Positions 1 through 5,910 of a stretch of DNA of 11,148 nucleotides are shown piece by piece. The first letter of the stretch is position 1. Each line of letters starts with the position of its first letter. The notes below the pieces were generated by a model, which searched no databases, was not told the origin of the DNA, and saw nothing but the letters and a program-made list of their open reading frames with translations. Both the position numbers and the translations under genes were made by a program. Origin of the DNA: an uncultured Clostridia bacterium (GTDB lineage: Bacteria; Bacillota; Clostridia; TANB77; CAG-508); contig CAKPKI010000053.1 of NCBI GenBank assembly GCA_934167135.1, positions 1 to 11,148 of the forward strand, read 5' to 3'.

Positions 1-651
1 AAAAAAGGAACAGAAACAGTAGTAAATAGGATATTTATAACCGGAACAATACCGATAAATTTAGATGGATTAACAAGCGGATTTAATATAGCAAGAGACT
101 TAACCAAGAATATTAATTTTAATGATATGCTAGGATTTAATAAAGAAGATGTAGAATATATAATGACAGAATTAGAAATTTCAAAAGAGAAACAAAGTGA
201 ACTGTTGCCAATAATAAAGAAAAATTATGAGGGCTATATATTTTCAGATATGATAAAAGAAAAATATGAAGAGTACAAAATGTATAATTCAAATATGATA
301 TTATATTTTTGGAAATTATATCAAGAACAAAATAGAATACCAGAGGAATTGATAGACAATAACATAATAAGTGATTATAGAAAAATAGAGGCATTTATGG
401 AATTGTGCCAAAATATGAACAAAATAGAATTATTAGAAAAAATAGTAGCAGAAGAGCCAATAGAGAGTGGATTAACAGAAAAATTTAATGCAGAAATAGA
501 ATTTAGAGAAAAGGAATTAATATCCTTGTTATTTTATATGGGATATTTAACAATAGTGAAAAAAGGATTTGGTATATGTAGTTTTAAAATACCAAATGAA
601 GTAATAAGAAAAACATATAAAGAATATTATTCGAAACATAAAAATAAATAA
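1..651 (+). CDS. AAA-ATPase-like protein, 3' part only; nuclease domain absent
   Basis: Frame 1 is open from the first base, so the gene begins upstream of the window; 216 residues are visible. The opening stretch (RIFITGTIPINLDGLTSGFN, then a MLGF motif) is typical of the C-terminal half of the AAA-ATPase_like family (Pfam PF09820), followed by the usual NYEGY segment and an LLFYMGYLTI motif near residue 180. The Walker motifs would lie upstream and are not visible. In most family members a PD-(D/E)XK nuclease domain (PF08011/DUF1703) follows; here the frame stops about 35 residues after LLFYMGYLTI. The protein is therefore either a short variant or 3'-truncated. These proteins are abundant in gut anaerobes, often in multiple copies, and their role is unknown. 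The next gene follows after 21 nt. Family call is confident; function is not. Confidence 0.85.
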   Translation, partial: KKGTETVVNRIFITGTIPINLDGLTSGFNIARDLTKNINFNDMLGFNKEDVEYIMTELEISKEKQSELLPIIKKNYEGYIFSDMIKEKYEEYKMYNSNMILYFWKLYQEQNRIPEELIDNNIISDYRKIEAFMELCQNMNKIELLEKIVAEEPIESGLTEKFNAEIEFREKELISLLFYMGYLTIVKKGFGICSFKIPNEVIRKTYKEYYSKHKNK

Positions 652-672
652 TGCGAGAAAGGGAGATAAAAA

Positions 673-1320
673 ATGATACTAAAAGTACTAAAGATTGAAA
701 CTTGGATAGGAGATGCAACAAACTGTTACATAGTTCAAGACGAAAAATCAAAAGAAACAATGGTAATAGATCCTGCAGGAGATGTAGAAAAAATTATAGA
801 AATGTTAGAAATTTTGCATGCAAAATTAAAATACATATATTTAACACATTGCCATGGAGATCATATAGGGGGAGTCCAAGAACTAAAAGAAAAATACGGA
901 GGAAAAATAGTAGCACAAAGATTAACTGCTGAAAATTTAAGAAATCCAAACATAAATTTAACAACATATATTGGAGACAAAGGATTAACAATAGAAACAG
1001 ATGCACGTGTAGATGATGAAGATTTGGTTCATTTAGGAGAACTAGAATTTAAAGTTATACATACACCAGGGCATACATCAGGTGGCTCATGTTTATATTG
1101 TGAAAAAGAAAAATTATTATTTTCAGGTGATACACTATTTAGAGGAACATGGGGAAGGACAGATGTTCCAACAGGCGATTTTGAAGCAATTATAAAGTCC
1201 ATAACCAAAAAATTAATGATTTTGCCAGATGAAACAATTGTATATCCAGGGCATGGAAAAAGTACAATGATAAGAGAAGAAAAGCCAATATATTTAGAAT
1301 TAAAACCAAGATTACTATAA
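673..1320 (+). CDS. MBL-fold metallo-hydrolase, glyoxalase II-like
   Basis: A 215-residue cytoplasmic hydrolase of the metallo-beta-lactamase superfamily. The metal-binding set is complete: THCHGDH (H59, H61, D63, H64), H134 in HTPGHTSGG, D153 in SGDTLFRGTWGR, and H194 in YPGHG. This arrangement binds two metal ions and matches the short YqgX/GloB-like hydroxyacylglutathione hydrolase group of Firmicutes, which lack the C-terminal domain of true glyoxalase II. The substrate, probably a thioester or related ester, cannot be read from sequence. The start ATG follows an AGGGAGAT ribosome site. It lies 21 nt after the AAA-like gene with no promoter seen between, so co-transcription is possible. 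Alternative: another small MBL hydrolase such as a persulfide dioxygenase, but the 215-residue length and motif spacing favour the glyoxalase II-like type. Confidence 0.92.
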   Translation: MILKVLKIETWIGDATNCYIVQDEKSKETMVIDPAGDVEKIIEMLEILHAKLKYIYLTHCHGDHIGGVQELKEKYGGKIVAQRLTAENLRNPNINLTTYIGDKGLTIETDARVDDEDLVHLGELEFKVIHTPGHTSGGSCLYCEKEKLLFSGDTLFRGTWGRTDVPTGDFEAIIKSITKKLMILPDETIVYPGHGKSTMIREEKPIYLELKPRLL

Positions 1321-1347
1321 ATAAAGTTCTAAATAGTGGACATTAAA

Positions 1348-1356
1348 CATATATTA
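1348..1356 (+). promoter_or_regulatory. possible sigma-E-type -10 of spoIIP
   Basis: CATATATTA matches the sporulation mother-cell -10 pattern CATAnnnTA and lies 31 nt before the spoIIP start. spoIIP is sigma-E controlled in Bacillus subtilis. A convincing -35 at the right distance is not visible and such AT-rich matches arise easily, so this is tentative. A TGGACA at 1337-1342 could be a vegetative -35 but has no well-spaced -10. Confidence 0.3.
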
Positions 1357-1387
1357 TATATAGGAACATTTTAACAAGGAGATAATT

Positions 1388-2560
1388 ATGTTTAATGTGA
1401 CAATAATAAATGCTAGAAAATCAATAGTAAAAATAATATTACTTATACTGACCATAGTTGGTGTATTTATAGCAACCCAAATAATAAAACAATTTAAAAC
1501 AAGTAGTATATTGCAAATAAACATATCAGAAAAATTTATAAAATGCTTAAATTATGAGATACCAGCAATGGCGAAAAGTAATTATATATCACAAAATACC
1601 ATAAAAGAAGATGGCGAAGAAAAAGAAATTACATTATCAGAAAAAATACTAAATATAGAATTAGCAAAGATTTTACAAGAAGATAATTATATAGAAGAGC
1701 AAAAAGAGGAAATAGAAGTAACAGAAGAGCAAAAAAGTGAAGAAAACAATAATTCAGAAACACCACCAGTAGAAACTACTCAAGTAACAAATCAAGAAAA
1801 TAATAGTGTAACAACAGAAATAGTTACACAAAATCCAATTACAGAAAATTATAATGTAGAATGTAATGGTGTAAAAATAAAAAATGAAACAAGTTTTAAT
1901 ATAGATAATTCCATATTAAATACAGAATTAAATATTAATAAAAATAATATTTTAATTTTTCATACACATACATGTGAAAGTTATACTCCAACAGAACAAT
2001 ATAATTATCAGCAAACAGGAAATTTTAGAACAACAGATCCTAATTTTTCTGTTGTGAGAGTGGGAGATGAACTTGGAAATTATTTGACTGGATATGGTTT
2101 TAATGTAGTTCATGATAAAACATATCATGATTACCCAGCATATACAGGTTCATATACAAGGTCAAAAACAACAGTTGAGAATGTATTAAAAAGTAACCCA
2201 ACAGATATAATAATAGACCTACATAGAGATGCTATTGGAAGTAAAAGTAATTATGATCCTAGTGTAAAAATAGGAAATGAAGTTGCAGCACAATTAATGT
2301 TTGTAATAGGAACAGATGGAGGAGGCTTATATCATCCTAATTGGAAATCTAATTTAAAATTTGCTATAGAACTGCAACAAAAAGCTAATGAAATGTATCC
2401 TGGATTGTTTAAAACAATGATTGTAAGAAAATCTAGATATAATCAACATCTTGGAAAAGCTGCAACTATAATAGAAGTAGGTTCAACAGGAAATACATTA
2501 GAACAATGCATGACTAGTATGAAATACCTTTCAAATGTATTAAAGGAATACAAACAATAG
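1388..2560 (+). CDS. spoIIP: stage II sporulation protein P (SpoIIP), peptidoglycan hydrolase of engulfment
   Basis: A 390-residue membrane-anchored cell-wall hydrolase. SpoIIP, with SpoIID and SpoIIM, degrades septal peptidoglycan so the mother-cell membrane can engulf the forespore; the family has amidase and endopeptidase activity. Residues ~13-31 form the N-terminal membrane anchor. Residues ~100-155 are a low-complexity Glu/Thr/Asn-rich linker. The catalytic domain starts near residue 188: ILIFHTHTCESYTP (H192, H194, E197), then IIIDLHRDA (H279) and an IIEVGSTGNT segment (E363), the family's conserved His/Glu set. Length is near the B. subtilis protein (about 400). The start ATG follows an AAGGAG site. 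It sits 67 nt after the MBL gene, behind a possible sigma-E -10. No terminator follows: a vegetative promoter begins one base after the stop codon. Confidence 0.95.
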   Translation: MFNVTIINARKSIVKIILLILTIVGVFIATQIIKQFKTSSILQINISEKFIKCLNYEIPAMAKSNYISQNTIKEDGEEKEITLSEKILNIELAKILQEDNYIEEQKEEIEVTEEQKSEENNNSETPPVETTQVTNQENNSVTTEIVTQNPITENYNVECNGVKIKNETSFNIDNSILNTELNINKNNILIFHTHTCESYTPTEQYNYQQTGNFRTTDPNFSVVRVGDELGNYLTGYGFNVVHDKTYHDYPAYTGSYTRSKTTVENVLKSNPTDIIIDLHRDAIGSKSNYDPSVKIGNEVAAQLMFVIGTDGGGLYHPNWKSNLKFAIELQQKANEMYPGLFKTMIVRKSRYNQHLGKAATIIEVGSTGNTLEQCMTSMKYLSNVLKEYKQ

Positions 2561-2561
2561 G

Positions 2562-2590
2562 TTGACTAATTATGTAAAATGTGCTAAAAT
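2562..2590 (+). promoter_or_regulatory. strong sigma-A promoter of the orphan membrane gene
   Basis: TTGACT at 2562-2567, a 17-bp spacer, then TAAAAT at 2585-2590, with an extended -10 TG at 2582-2583. It begins one base after the spoIIP stop codon. The predicted start near 2597 gives a leader of about 97 nt. Confidence 0.75.
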
Positions 2591-2600
2591 ATAGAATAGT

Positions 2601-2653
2601 ATAAGCAAAGTCTTATTTTATATACAACAATATCCCAATTACACCCGAAGGTG
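2601..2653 (+). promoter_or_regulatory. 5' leader with two small hairpins
   Basis: The predicted leader holds ATAAG-N6-CTTAT (2601-2616) and CACC-CGAA-GGTG (2642-2653). Both stems are short and I recognise no riboswitch class. It is listed because this leader is several times longer than those predicted for the veg and prmC promoters. Confidence 0.25.
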
Positions 2654-2693
2654 ATAATAACATATAGAAATATTACATAGTGGAGGAAAAAAT

Positions 2694-3095
2694 ATGATTA
2701 TTGGATTACATGAAATTTATAAAAACATGAGAATTGAAGAATTATTATTAAGAAAATTTAATAATTTAAGTTTTGTTTTTATAATAATTGGAATAGCGTT
2801 AGTGTTTATATTTGTGTTGGCTGTGCAAGTGTATTCTTCTTTTGTAATGCTATATGACAAGGACAAAATTTGTGCTGTGGCAGTTACAATTCTAATAGGG
2901 GCATTAATGGCATTGGCATATGGAGTTGTGAAATGTATAAGAACTATGAAACGGCTGCTTATACGAATATTAAAATTAATACCAAAGATGTATCTATCCA
3001 CATATAAAGAACTTCGTTCCGATGGAATGGATGTTCTTACAAGTGGATTTATGGCAACGATGGTATGCATCATTGTCATACTGATAATCATATAA
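2694..3095 (+). CDS. orphan small membrane protein, three predicted helices
   Basis: A 133-residue protein I do not recognise. Hydrophobic segments lie at about residues 25-50, 60-82 and 114-133, the last running to the C-terminus. A basic stretch (RTMKRLLIRILKLIPK, about 83-98) separates helices 2 and 3 and should face the cytoplasm. No enzyme motif is visible. The gene is credible because ATG follows a GGAGG site (2682-2686) at 7 nt, a near-consensus promoter lies upstream, and a terminator begins 6 nt after the stop. Codon use differs from its neighbours: CGG, CGA, CGT, CTG, TCC and many GTG/TTG codons appear where neighbours use AGA, TTA and ATA. This suggests a younger or transferred gene, or relaxed selection. 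An opposite-strand frame (2717-3115) overlaps it but has no ribosome site. Confidence 0.7.
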   Translation: MIIGLHEIYKNMRIEELLLRKFNNLSFVFIIIGIALVFIFVLAVQVYSSFVMLYDKDKICAVAVTILIGALMALAYGVVKCIRTMKRLLIRILKLIPKMYLSTYKELRSDGMDVLTSGFMATMVCIIVILIII

Positions 3096-3100
3096 GGGAT

Positions 3101-3140
3101 TCCCCCATAACTCATTAATTTGAGTTACGGGGGATTTTTT
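3101..3140 (+). terminator. rho-independent terminator of the orphan membrane gene
   Basis: The arms TCCCCC-A-TAACTCA (3101-3114) and TGAGTTA-C-GGGGGA (3121-3134) pair with one A-C mismatch around a 6-nt loop. TTTTTT follows at 3135-3140. The 3' arm and T-run also encode the C-terminus of the opposite-strand Cys-rich gene. On the minus strand the same hairpin lacks a U-run, so it is a one-way terminator. Confidence 0.9.
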
Positions 3141-3252
3141 CATAATATGCACATTCAGAATTAGTGCATAAAATTGAATCAGAAATAATATCATAAGAGC
3201 ATTTTCCATCAATTTGATAAATACAATCTAAAGAACAATTGATATTTGTCAA
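3115..3252 (-). CDS. small Cys-rich protein, TTG start
   Basis: A 45-residue protein starting MTNINCSLDCIYQIDGKCSY, with five cysteines (C6, C10, C18, C29, C34) and ending about ten residues after an ECAYYE segment. The CxxxC-x7-C start resembles short Cys-rich clostridial proteins with a C..CxY...GKC pattern, some mislabelled 'hydroxymyristoyl-ACP dehydratase' in databases; that match is from memory. Such spacing suggests zinc or another metal, or thiol chemistry, which is inference. The TTG start is supported by an AAGAGGTGA ribosome site (3258-3266) 5-8 nt upstream, and no ATG lies in frame near it. It follows nth by 23 nt on the same strand, so it is probably the last gene of the DUF4364-nth operon. 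Its stop codon and last seven codons overlap the terminator of the convergent gene. Confidence 0.72.
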   Translation of the reverse strand: MTNINCSLDCIYQIDGKCSYDIISDSILCTNSECAYYEKIPRNSN

Positions 3253-3257
3253 AGATA

Positions 3258-3266
3258 TCACCTCTT
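3258..3266 (-). promoter_or_regulatory. ribosome binding site fixing the TTG start
   Basis: On the minus strand AAGAGGTGA stands just before the TTG at 3252-3250. It is the main evidence that this small gene is translated and that TTG is its start. Confidence 0.7.
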
Positions 3267-3275
3267 ACTAAAATA

Positions 3276-3914
3276 TTATTTACAATTTTTCTTATAATAT
3301 TCACAAAATTTTTTCACAGTACAATTTTCACAATCCGGTTTACGAGAATTACAAGTATTTCTTCCATGCCACATAAAAAGATGATTAATATCTTTCAAAG
3401 AATTAGAAGGAAGAATTTTTAGTAAATCTTGTTCAATTTTTTCTGGTTCTTTTTCAGAAGAAAAACCTAATCTATTTGAAATTCTTTTCGCATGAGTGTC
3501 AATTGCAATTCCATTTGCAATTCCAAAAACTTCTAATAAAATTACATTAGCACTTTTTCTTCCAACACCAGCTAATGTTAAAAGTTCATCAATTGTTTGT
3601 GGAACAGTACCATTAAAATTTTCTAAAATTTGATTTGCACATAACTTAATATTTTTGGCTTTATTCTTGTAAAAACCACAAGGATGTATTATAGATTCAA
3701 GTTCAGAAATATCAATATTAGCAAAATCTTGAATAGTTTTACACCTTTCAAATAAATATGGTGTTGTTTTATTAACTCTTTCATCAGTACATTGAGCAGA
3801 AAGCATAACAGCTACAACCATTTGAAAAGGTGTTTCAAAATTAAGACTACAAGTTGCATCTGGATATGTTGTTTTCAATATTTTTAAAAATTCATTTATA
3901 TCAGATTGATTCAT
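3276..3914 (-). CDS. nth: endonuclease III (DNA glycosylase/AP lyase)
   Basis: A 212-residue base-excision repair enzyme, close to E. coli Nth (211). It removes oxidised pyrimidines and cuts at the abasic site. The helix-hairpin-helix LLTLAGVGRKSANVIL carries the catalytic lysine (K120 from the chosen start). The catalytic aspartate follows in IAIDTHAKRISNRLGF (D139). The [4Fe-4S] cluster motif near the C-terminus is complete: C-x6-C-x2-C-x5-C at C188, C195, C198 and C204. I chose ATG at 3914 because CAGGTG stands about 6 nt upstream; a GTG nine bases earlier (3923) is in frame but overlaps that ribosome site. The start lies inside the end of the DUF4364 gene (14-nt overlap), implying coupled translation. 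The small Cys-rich gene follows 23 nt downstream. Confidence 0.95.
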   Translation of the reverse strand: MNQSDINEFLKILKTTYPDATCSLNFETPFQMVVAVMLSAQCTDERVNKTTPYLFERCKTIQDFANIDISELESIIHPCGFYKNKAKNIKLCANQILENFNGTVPQTIDELLTLAGVGRKSANVILLEVFGIANGIAIDTHAKRISNRLGFSSEKEPEKIEQDLLKILPSNSLKDINHLFMWHGRNTCNSRKPDCENCTVKKFCEYYKKNCK

Positions 3915-4446
3915 TTTTTTCACCTGTTAATAAATCGAGTATTTTTGGATAAATAATACTTGCATTGTTTTTCCAATTATCAGAAATTTGTTTTGCTCTT
4001 TCTCTTGAACCAGCAAAAGTAGAAATTTCAAAAACTGTTTCGGTTTTTTCTATAATTTTACATTTTACAGTATAATTATTTTCGGCTTTTGGGATGTATT
4101 CTGTGATAATAGAAGACTCTTCTGCAATGCTTGAAACTTCTTCTTTAAAAATATTATCTGCTTTTAATTTTAAAATACCAGGTAAAAGAGATTTTGTAAG
4201 TGATAATGAATTTTGTCCTTCTGATGTTATTTTTATAAATGAGTCATCATTTTCTTTAGTAAAGGATCCAACTAATTTTGTATCAATCAGATCTGTTAAT
4301 AATTCTTGAAAATAAAAATAATTGATGTTATTAGCTGAGGATACTAGTTTATATAAATTGTCACTTTTTATTCCATCTGATAACTTGTTTAAAAGATATA
4401 GAATTAATACTTTATTTTCTGCTAGATCTGTAATAGATTTTTCCAT
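3901..4446 (-). CDS. DUF4364 family protein, winged-helix-like
   Basis: A 181-residue protein matching the DUF4364 family (Pfam PF14277) of Clostridia. The opening LAENKVLILYLLNKLSDGI and the following NYFYFQELLTDLIDTKLV look like a winged helix-turn-helix, continuing to ITSEGQNSL near residue 75. The second half (about 105-175) is a beta-rich region with an ISTFAGSRERAKQISDNWK segment. The family is often described as a possible transcriptional regulator, but no target is established and none is shown here. ATG at 4446 follows AAGGAGGACA (minus strand, 4451-4460), a strong site. It has its own promoter and heads the operon with nth and the small Cys-rich gene. It is divergent from yabG across a 151-bp gap. 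Confidence 0.85.
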   Translation of the reverse strand: MEKSITDLAENKVLILYLLNKLSDGIKSDNLYKLVSSANNINYFYFQELLTDLIDTKLVGSFTKENDDSFIKITSEGQNSLSLTKSLLPGILKLKADNIFKEEVSSIAEESSIITEYIPKAENNYTVKCKIIEKTETVFEISTFAGSRERAKQISDNWKNNASIIYPKILDLLTGEKNESI

Positions 4447-4477
4447 AAAGTGTCCTCCTTTTTTAATTTCTTAACAC

Positions 4478-4506
4478 ATTATACCATGTAAATTAGCATT
4501 AGTAAA
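4478..4506 (-). promoter_or_regulatory. sigma-A promoter of the DUF4364-nth operon
   Basis: On the minus strand, TTTACT (4506-4501), a 17-bp spacer and a perfect TATAAT (4483-4478), preceded by TGG as an extended -10. The leader to the DUF4364 start is about 25 nt. Confidence 0.7.
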
Positions 4507-4533
4507 GGAAAAATCGTGTAACATCTAAAATAT

Positions 4534-4562
4534 CACAAATTATGTTAAAAAAACATAAAATA
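4534..4562 (+). promoter_or_regulatory. sigma-K-type promoter of yabG
   Basis: CACA at 4534-4537, a 16-bp gap, then CATAAAATA at 4554-4562. This fits the sigma-K pattern mACm-N16-18-CATAnnnTA exactly and lies about 36 nt before the yabG start. yabG is sigma-K controlled in B. subtilis, so position and function agree. Confidence 0.6.
4540..4558. repeat. 7-bp inverted repeat inside the yabG promoter
   Basis: TTATGTT (4540-4546), AAAAA, AACATAA (4552-4558). It lies between the presumed sigma-K -35 and -10 and covers part of the -10. It could be an operator, but in such AT-rich DNA it may be chance. Confidence 0.35.
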
Positions 4563-4597
4563 TAATAAGCTTTAATTGTAAGCTAGGAGTGAATAAT

Positions 4598-5423
4598 ATG
4601 AGAGAAATAAAAAAAGGATATATAGTCAGCAGAAATTCATACTCAAATGACATAATGTTTTGTGTAAAAAAAATATTAAAACTAAAAGAAGGAAAAAAAA
4701 TAGCAATATTAAATGGAATTGTGGATGTTAGGATAGTAGCAGATGCTCCAGTAGAAGATTTAAGAATCGTAACTAAAGAAGAAAAAATAAAAAGAGAAAA
4801 AGAATTAGAAAAAAGAATATTAAACATAATAGAAAAAGACAAAATAAATAAACAAAGTAGAAGAAAAGAAATTATATACACAGGAAGAATATTACATTTA
4901 GATGGTGACAAAAGATATAGTCAAAAATCAATAATGTATTACAAAAAAATGGGATTAAATGCAATTGTAAAAAACATTCCAGAATATAAACAACCTAGAG
5001 TAGTATATAGATTACTTAATATATATAATCCAGATATTCTTATAATAACAGGACATGATCGGAATGATAAAACATGGAACAAGATATCGAGATATATATA
5101 ATTATAGAAATTCTAAATATTTTTTACAAACAGTTAAAGAAGCCAGAAAATATAATGAAAAAACAAAAAAAGATTTAGTTATTTTTGCAGGAGCATGCCA
5201 AAGTTATTTTGAAGCTTTAATGGAAGCTGGAGCAAATTTTGCATCATCACCAGCAAGAATATTAATTGATTTTCTAGATCCATTAATAGTTGCAAAAAAT
5301 GTAGCAATAACAGACAAAAATAGATATATAACAATTGATGATTTTGTTGACGAGTTAAGAGATGGAAAAAAGGGAATAAATGGGTTTGGAGCAAAAGGAA
5401 AAAGAAATGTAATAATTCTGTAA
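4598..5423 (+). pseudogene. yabG: sporulation protease YabG, split by a one-base frameshift
   Basis: YabG is the late-sporulation protease that trims spore coat proteins in Bacillus and processes germination proteins in Clostridioides difficile. ATG at 4598 follows AGGAG (4585-4589); an upstream GTG at 4589 overlaps that site and is unlikely. Frame 1 reads as YabG through ITGHD (H153, D154). It then meets an extra C at 5060 and runs 13 foreign residues to a stop at 5101. Skipping that base restores GMIKHGTRYRDIYNY and the rest of the family sequence, including FAGACQSYFEAL (C200) and ASSPARILIDFLDPL, to the stop at 5423. The repaired protein is 274 residues, near the normal length. H153 and C200 are the likely catalytic residues, so the break separates them and the 167-residue product should be inactive. 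The downstream frame is undecayed, so this is either a very recent mutation or a sequencing error. I see no slippery sequence suggesting programmed frameshifting. Confidence 0.88.
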
Positions 5424-5447
5424 CATAAATGTAATACAAATGTAATA
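5405..5447. repeat. four TGTAA words at exact 11-bp spacing
   Basis: TGTAA begins at 5408, 5419, 5430 and 5441. Three of the units share the full 10-mer AAATGTAATA (5405, 5427, 5438); the second unit is degenerate (TTCTGTAACA). The first two units lie in the last codons of yabG and the others in the gap before veg. The 11-bp period is about one helical turn, so all copies face the same side of the DNA. Confidence 0.6.
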
Positions 5448-5516
5448 AACGACAAAATAATGGCTGAAACCATTGAAAATAGTGAGGTACAAAGAACCGA
5501 CAACAAAATGCATACT

Positions 5517-5545
5517 TTGACAAAATCACCTACTAATGATATATT
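5517..5545 (+). promoter_or_regulatory. strong sigma-A promoter of veg
   Basis: Perfect TTGACA (5517-5522), 17-bp spacer, TATATT (5540-5545) preceded by TGA as an extended -10. Transcription should start near 5552, leaving a leader of about 24 nt. The veg promoter of B. subtilis is likewise a very strong vegetative promoter. Confidence 0.88.
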
Positions 5546-5574
5546 AAAAGTAGTTTAAGCAAAGTAGGTGATTT
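5523..5574. repeat. perfect 12-bp inverted repeat spanning veg promoter and ribosome site
   Basis: AAATCACCTACT (5523-5534) is the exact reverse complement of AGTAGGTGATTT (5563-5574), with 28 bp between. The left arm lies in the -35/-10 spacer, upstream of the predicted start. The right arm contains the veg ribosome site (AGGTGA, 5566-5571) and ends two bases before the ATG. Confidence 0.85.
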
Positions 5575-5575
5575 G

Positions 5576-5884
5576 ATGATTTGTAGAAATGACATTTCAA
5601 CTTTAAAATCAAACATTAATGATAAGATTGGTCAAAAGATAATAGTAAAAGGATCTTTAGGACGCAGTAGAGAATTTGCCAAAGAAGGTACAATAGAAAA
5701 AGCATATTCTAATATTTTCGTAGTAAAATATGAAGAAAATGATAGAACAGCATCATATACATATACAGACATATTAACAAGAGCAGTTGAAGTTGATGTG
5801 TTTAATGGTGAAGAGTATAGTCCGCTATTACCACCATTAATAGTAGAAAATAAAAGAAAAAAATTAAAAGAACAACTAGTATAG
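5576..5884 (+). CDS. veg: Veg family protein (DUF1021)
   Basis: A 102-residue protein of the Veg family (Pfam PF06257), a small SH3-like beta-barrel conserved in Firmicutes. In B. subtilis Veg is abundant and stimulates biofilm gene expression, apparently by countering SinR; the molecular role in clostridia is not known. Recognisable segments are the N-terminal CRNDISTLKSNINDKIGQKI, the KGSLGRSREFAKEGTIEKAY core and SYTYTDILTRAVEV. ATG at 5576 is preferred over the in-frame TTG at 5573 because AGGTGA (5566-5571) gives better spacing to ATG. It follows yabG, the same order as in B. subtilis. It has its own strong promoter and its stop codon is embedded in a strong terminator. Its ribosome site lies in one arm of the 12-bp inverted repeat. 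Confidence 0.93.
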   Translation: MICRNDISTLKSNINDKIGQKIIVKGSLGRSREFAKEGTIEKAYSNIFVVKYEENDRTASYTYTDILTRAVEVDVFNGEEYSPLLPPLIVENKRKKLKEQLV

Positions 5885-5898
5885 TTGTTCTTTTTTTT
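5866..5898 (+). terminator. rho-independent terminator of veg
   Basis: AAAAGAACAACTA (5866-5878), loop GTA, TAGTTGTTCTTTT (5882-5894), a perfect 13-bp stem whose outer A-U pairs merge into a T-run (5891-5898). The veg stop codon TAG (5882-5884) is the first triplet of the 3' arm, so the last codons of veg double as the terminator. Confidence 0.92.
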
Positions 5899-5910
5899 CC
5901 GGTCTTTCTA

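Noticed and set aside
2717..3115. 132-codon minus-strand frame opposite the orphan membrane gene
   Set aside because: It has no ribosome site, and it opposes a gene with promoter, ribosome site and terminator; its hydrophobic look mirrors the plus-strand codons.
5050..5070. Programmed frameshift in yabG
   Set aside because: No slippery heptamer, stop-linked shift site or upstream ribosome-site-like stimulator is present, and YabG is encoded in one frame elsewhere.
5055..5423. The 122-codon frame as an independent gene
   Set aside because: It is the second half of yabG; no ribosome site precedes its ATG and its first residues continue the YabG sequence.
5458..5473. AATGG-N6-CCATT hairpin after yabG as a terminator
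   Set aside because: The stem is only 5 bp and no T-run follows.
5460..5558. 32-residue frame starting ATGGCTGAAACC between yabG and veg
   Set aside because: No ribosome site precedes it, and it runs through the veg promoter and past the predicted veg transcription start.
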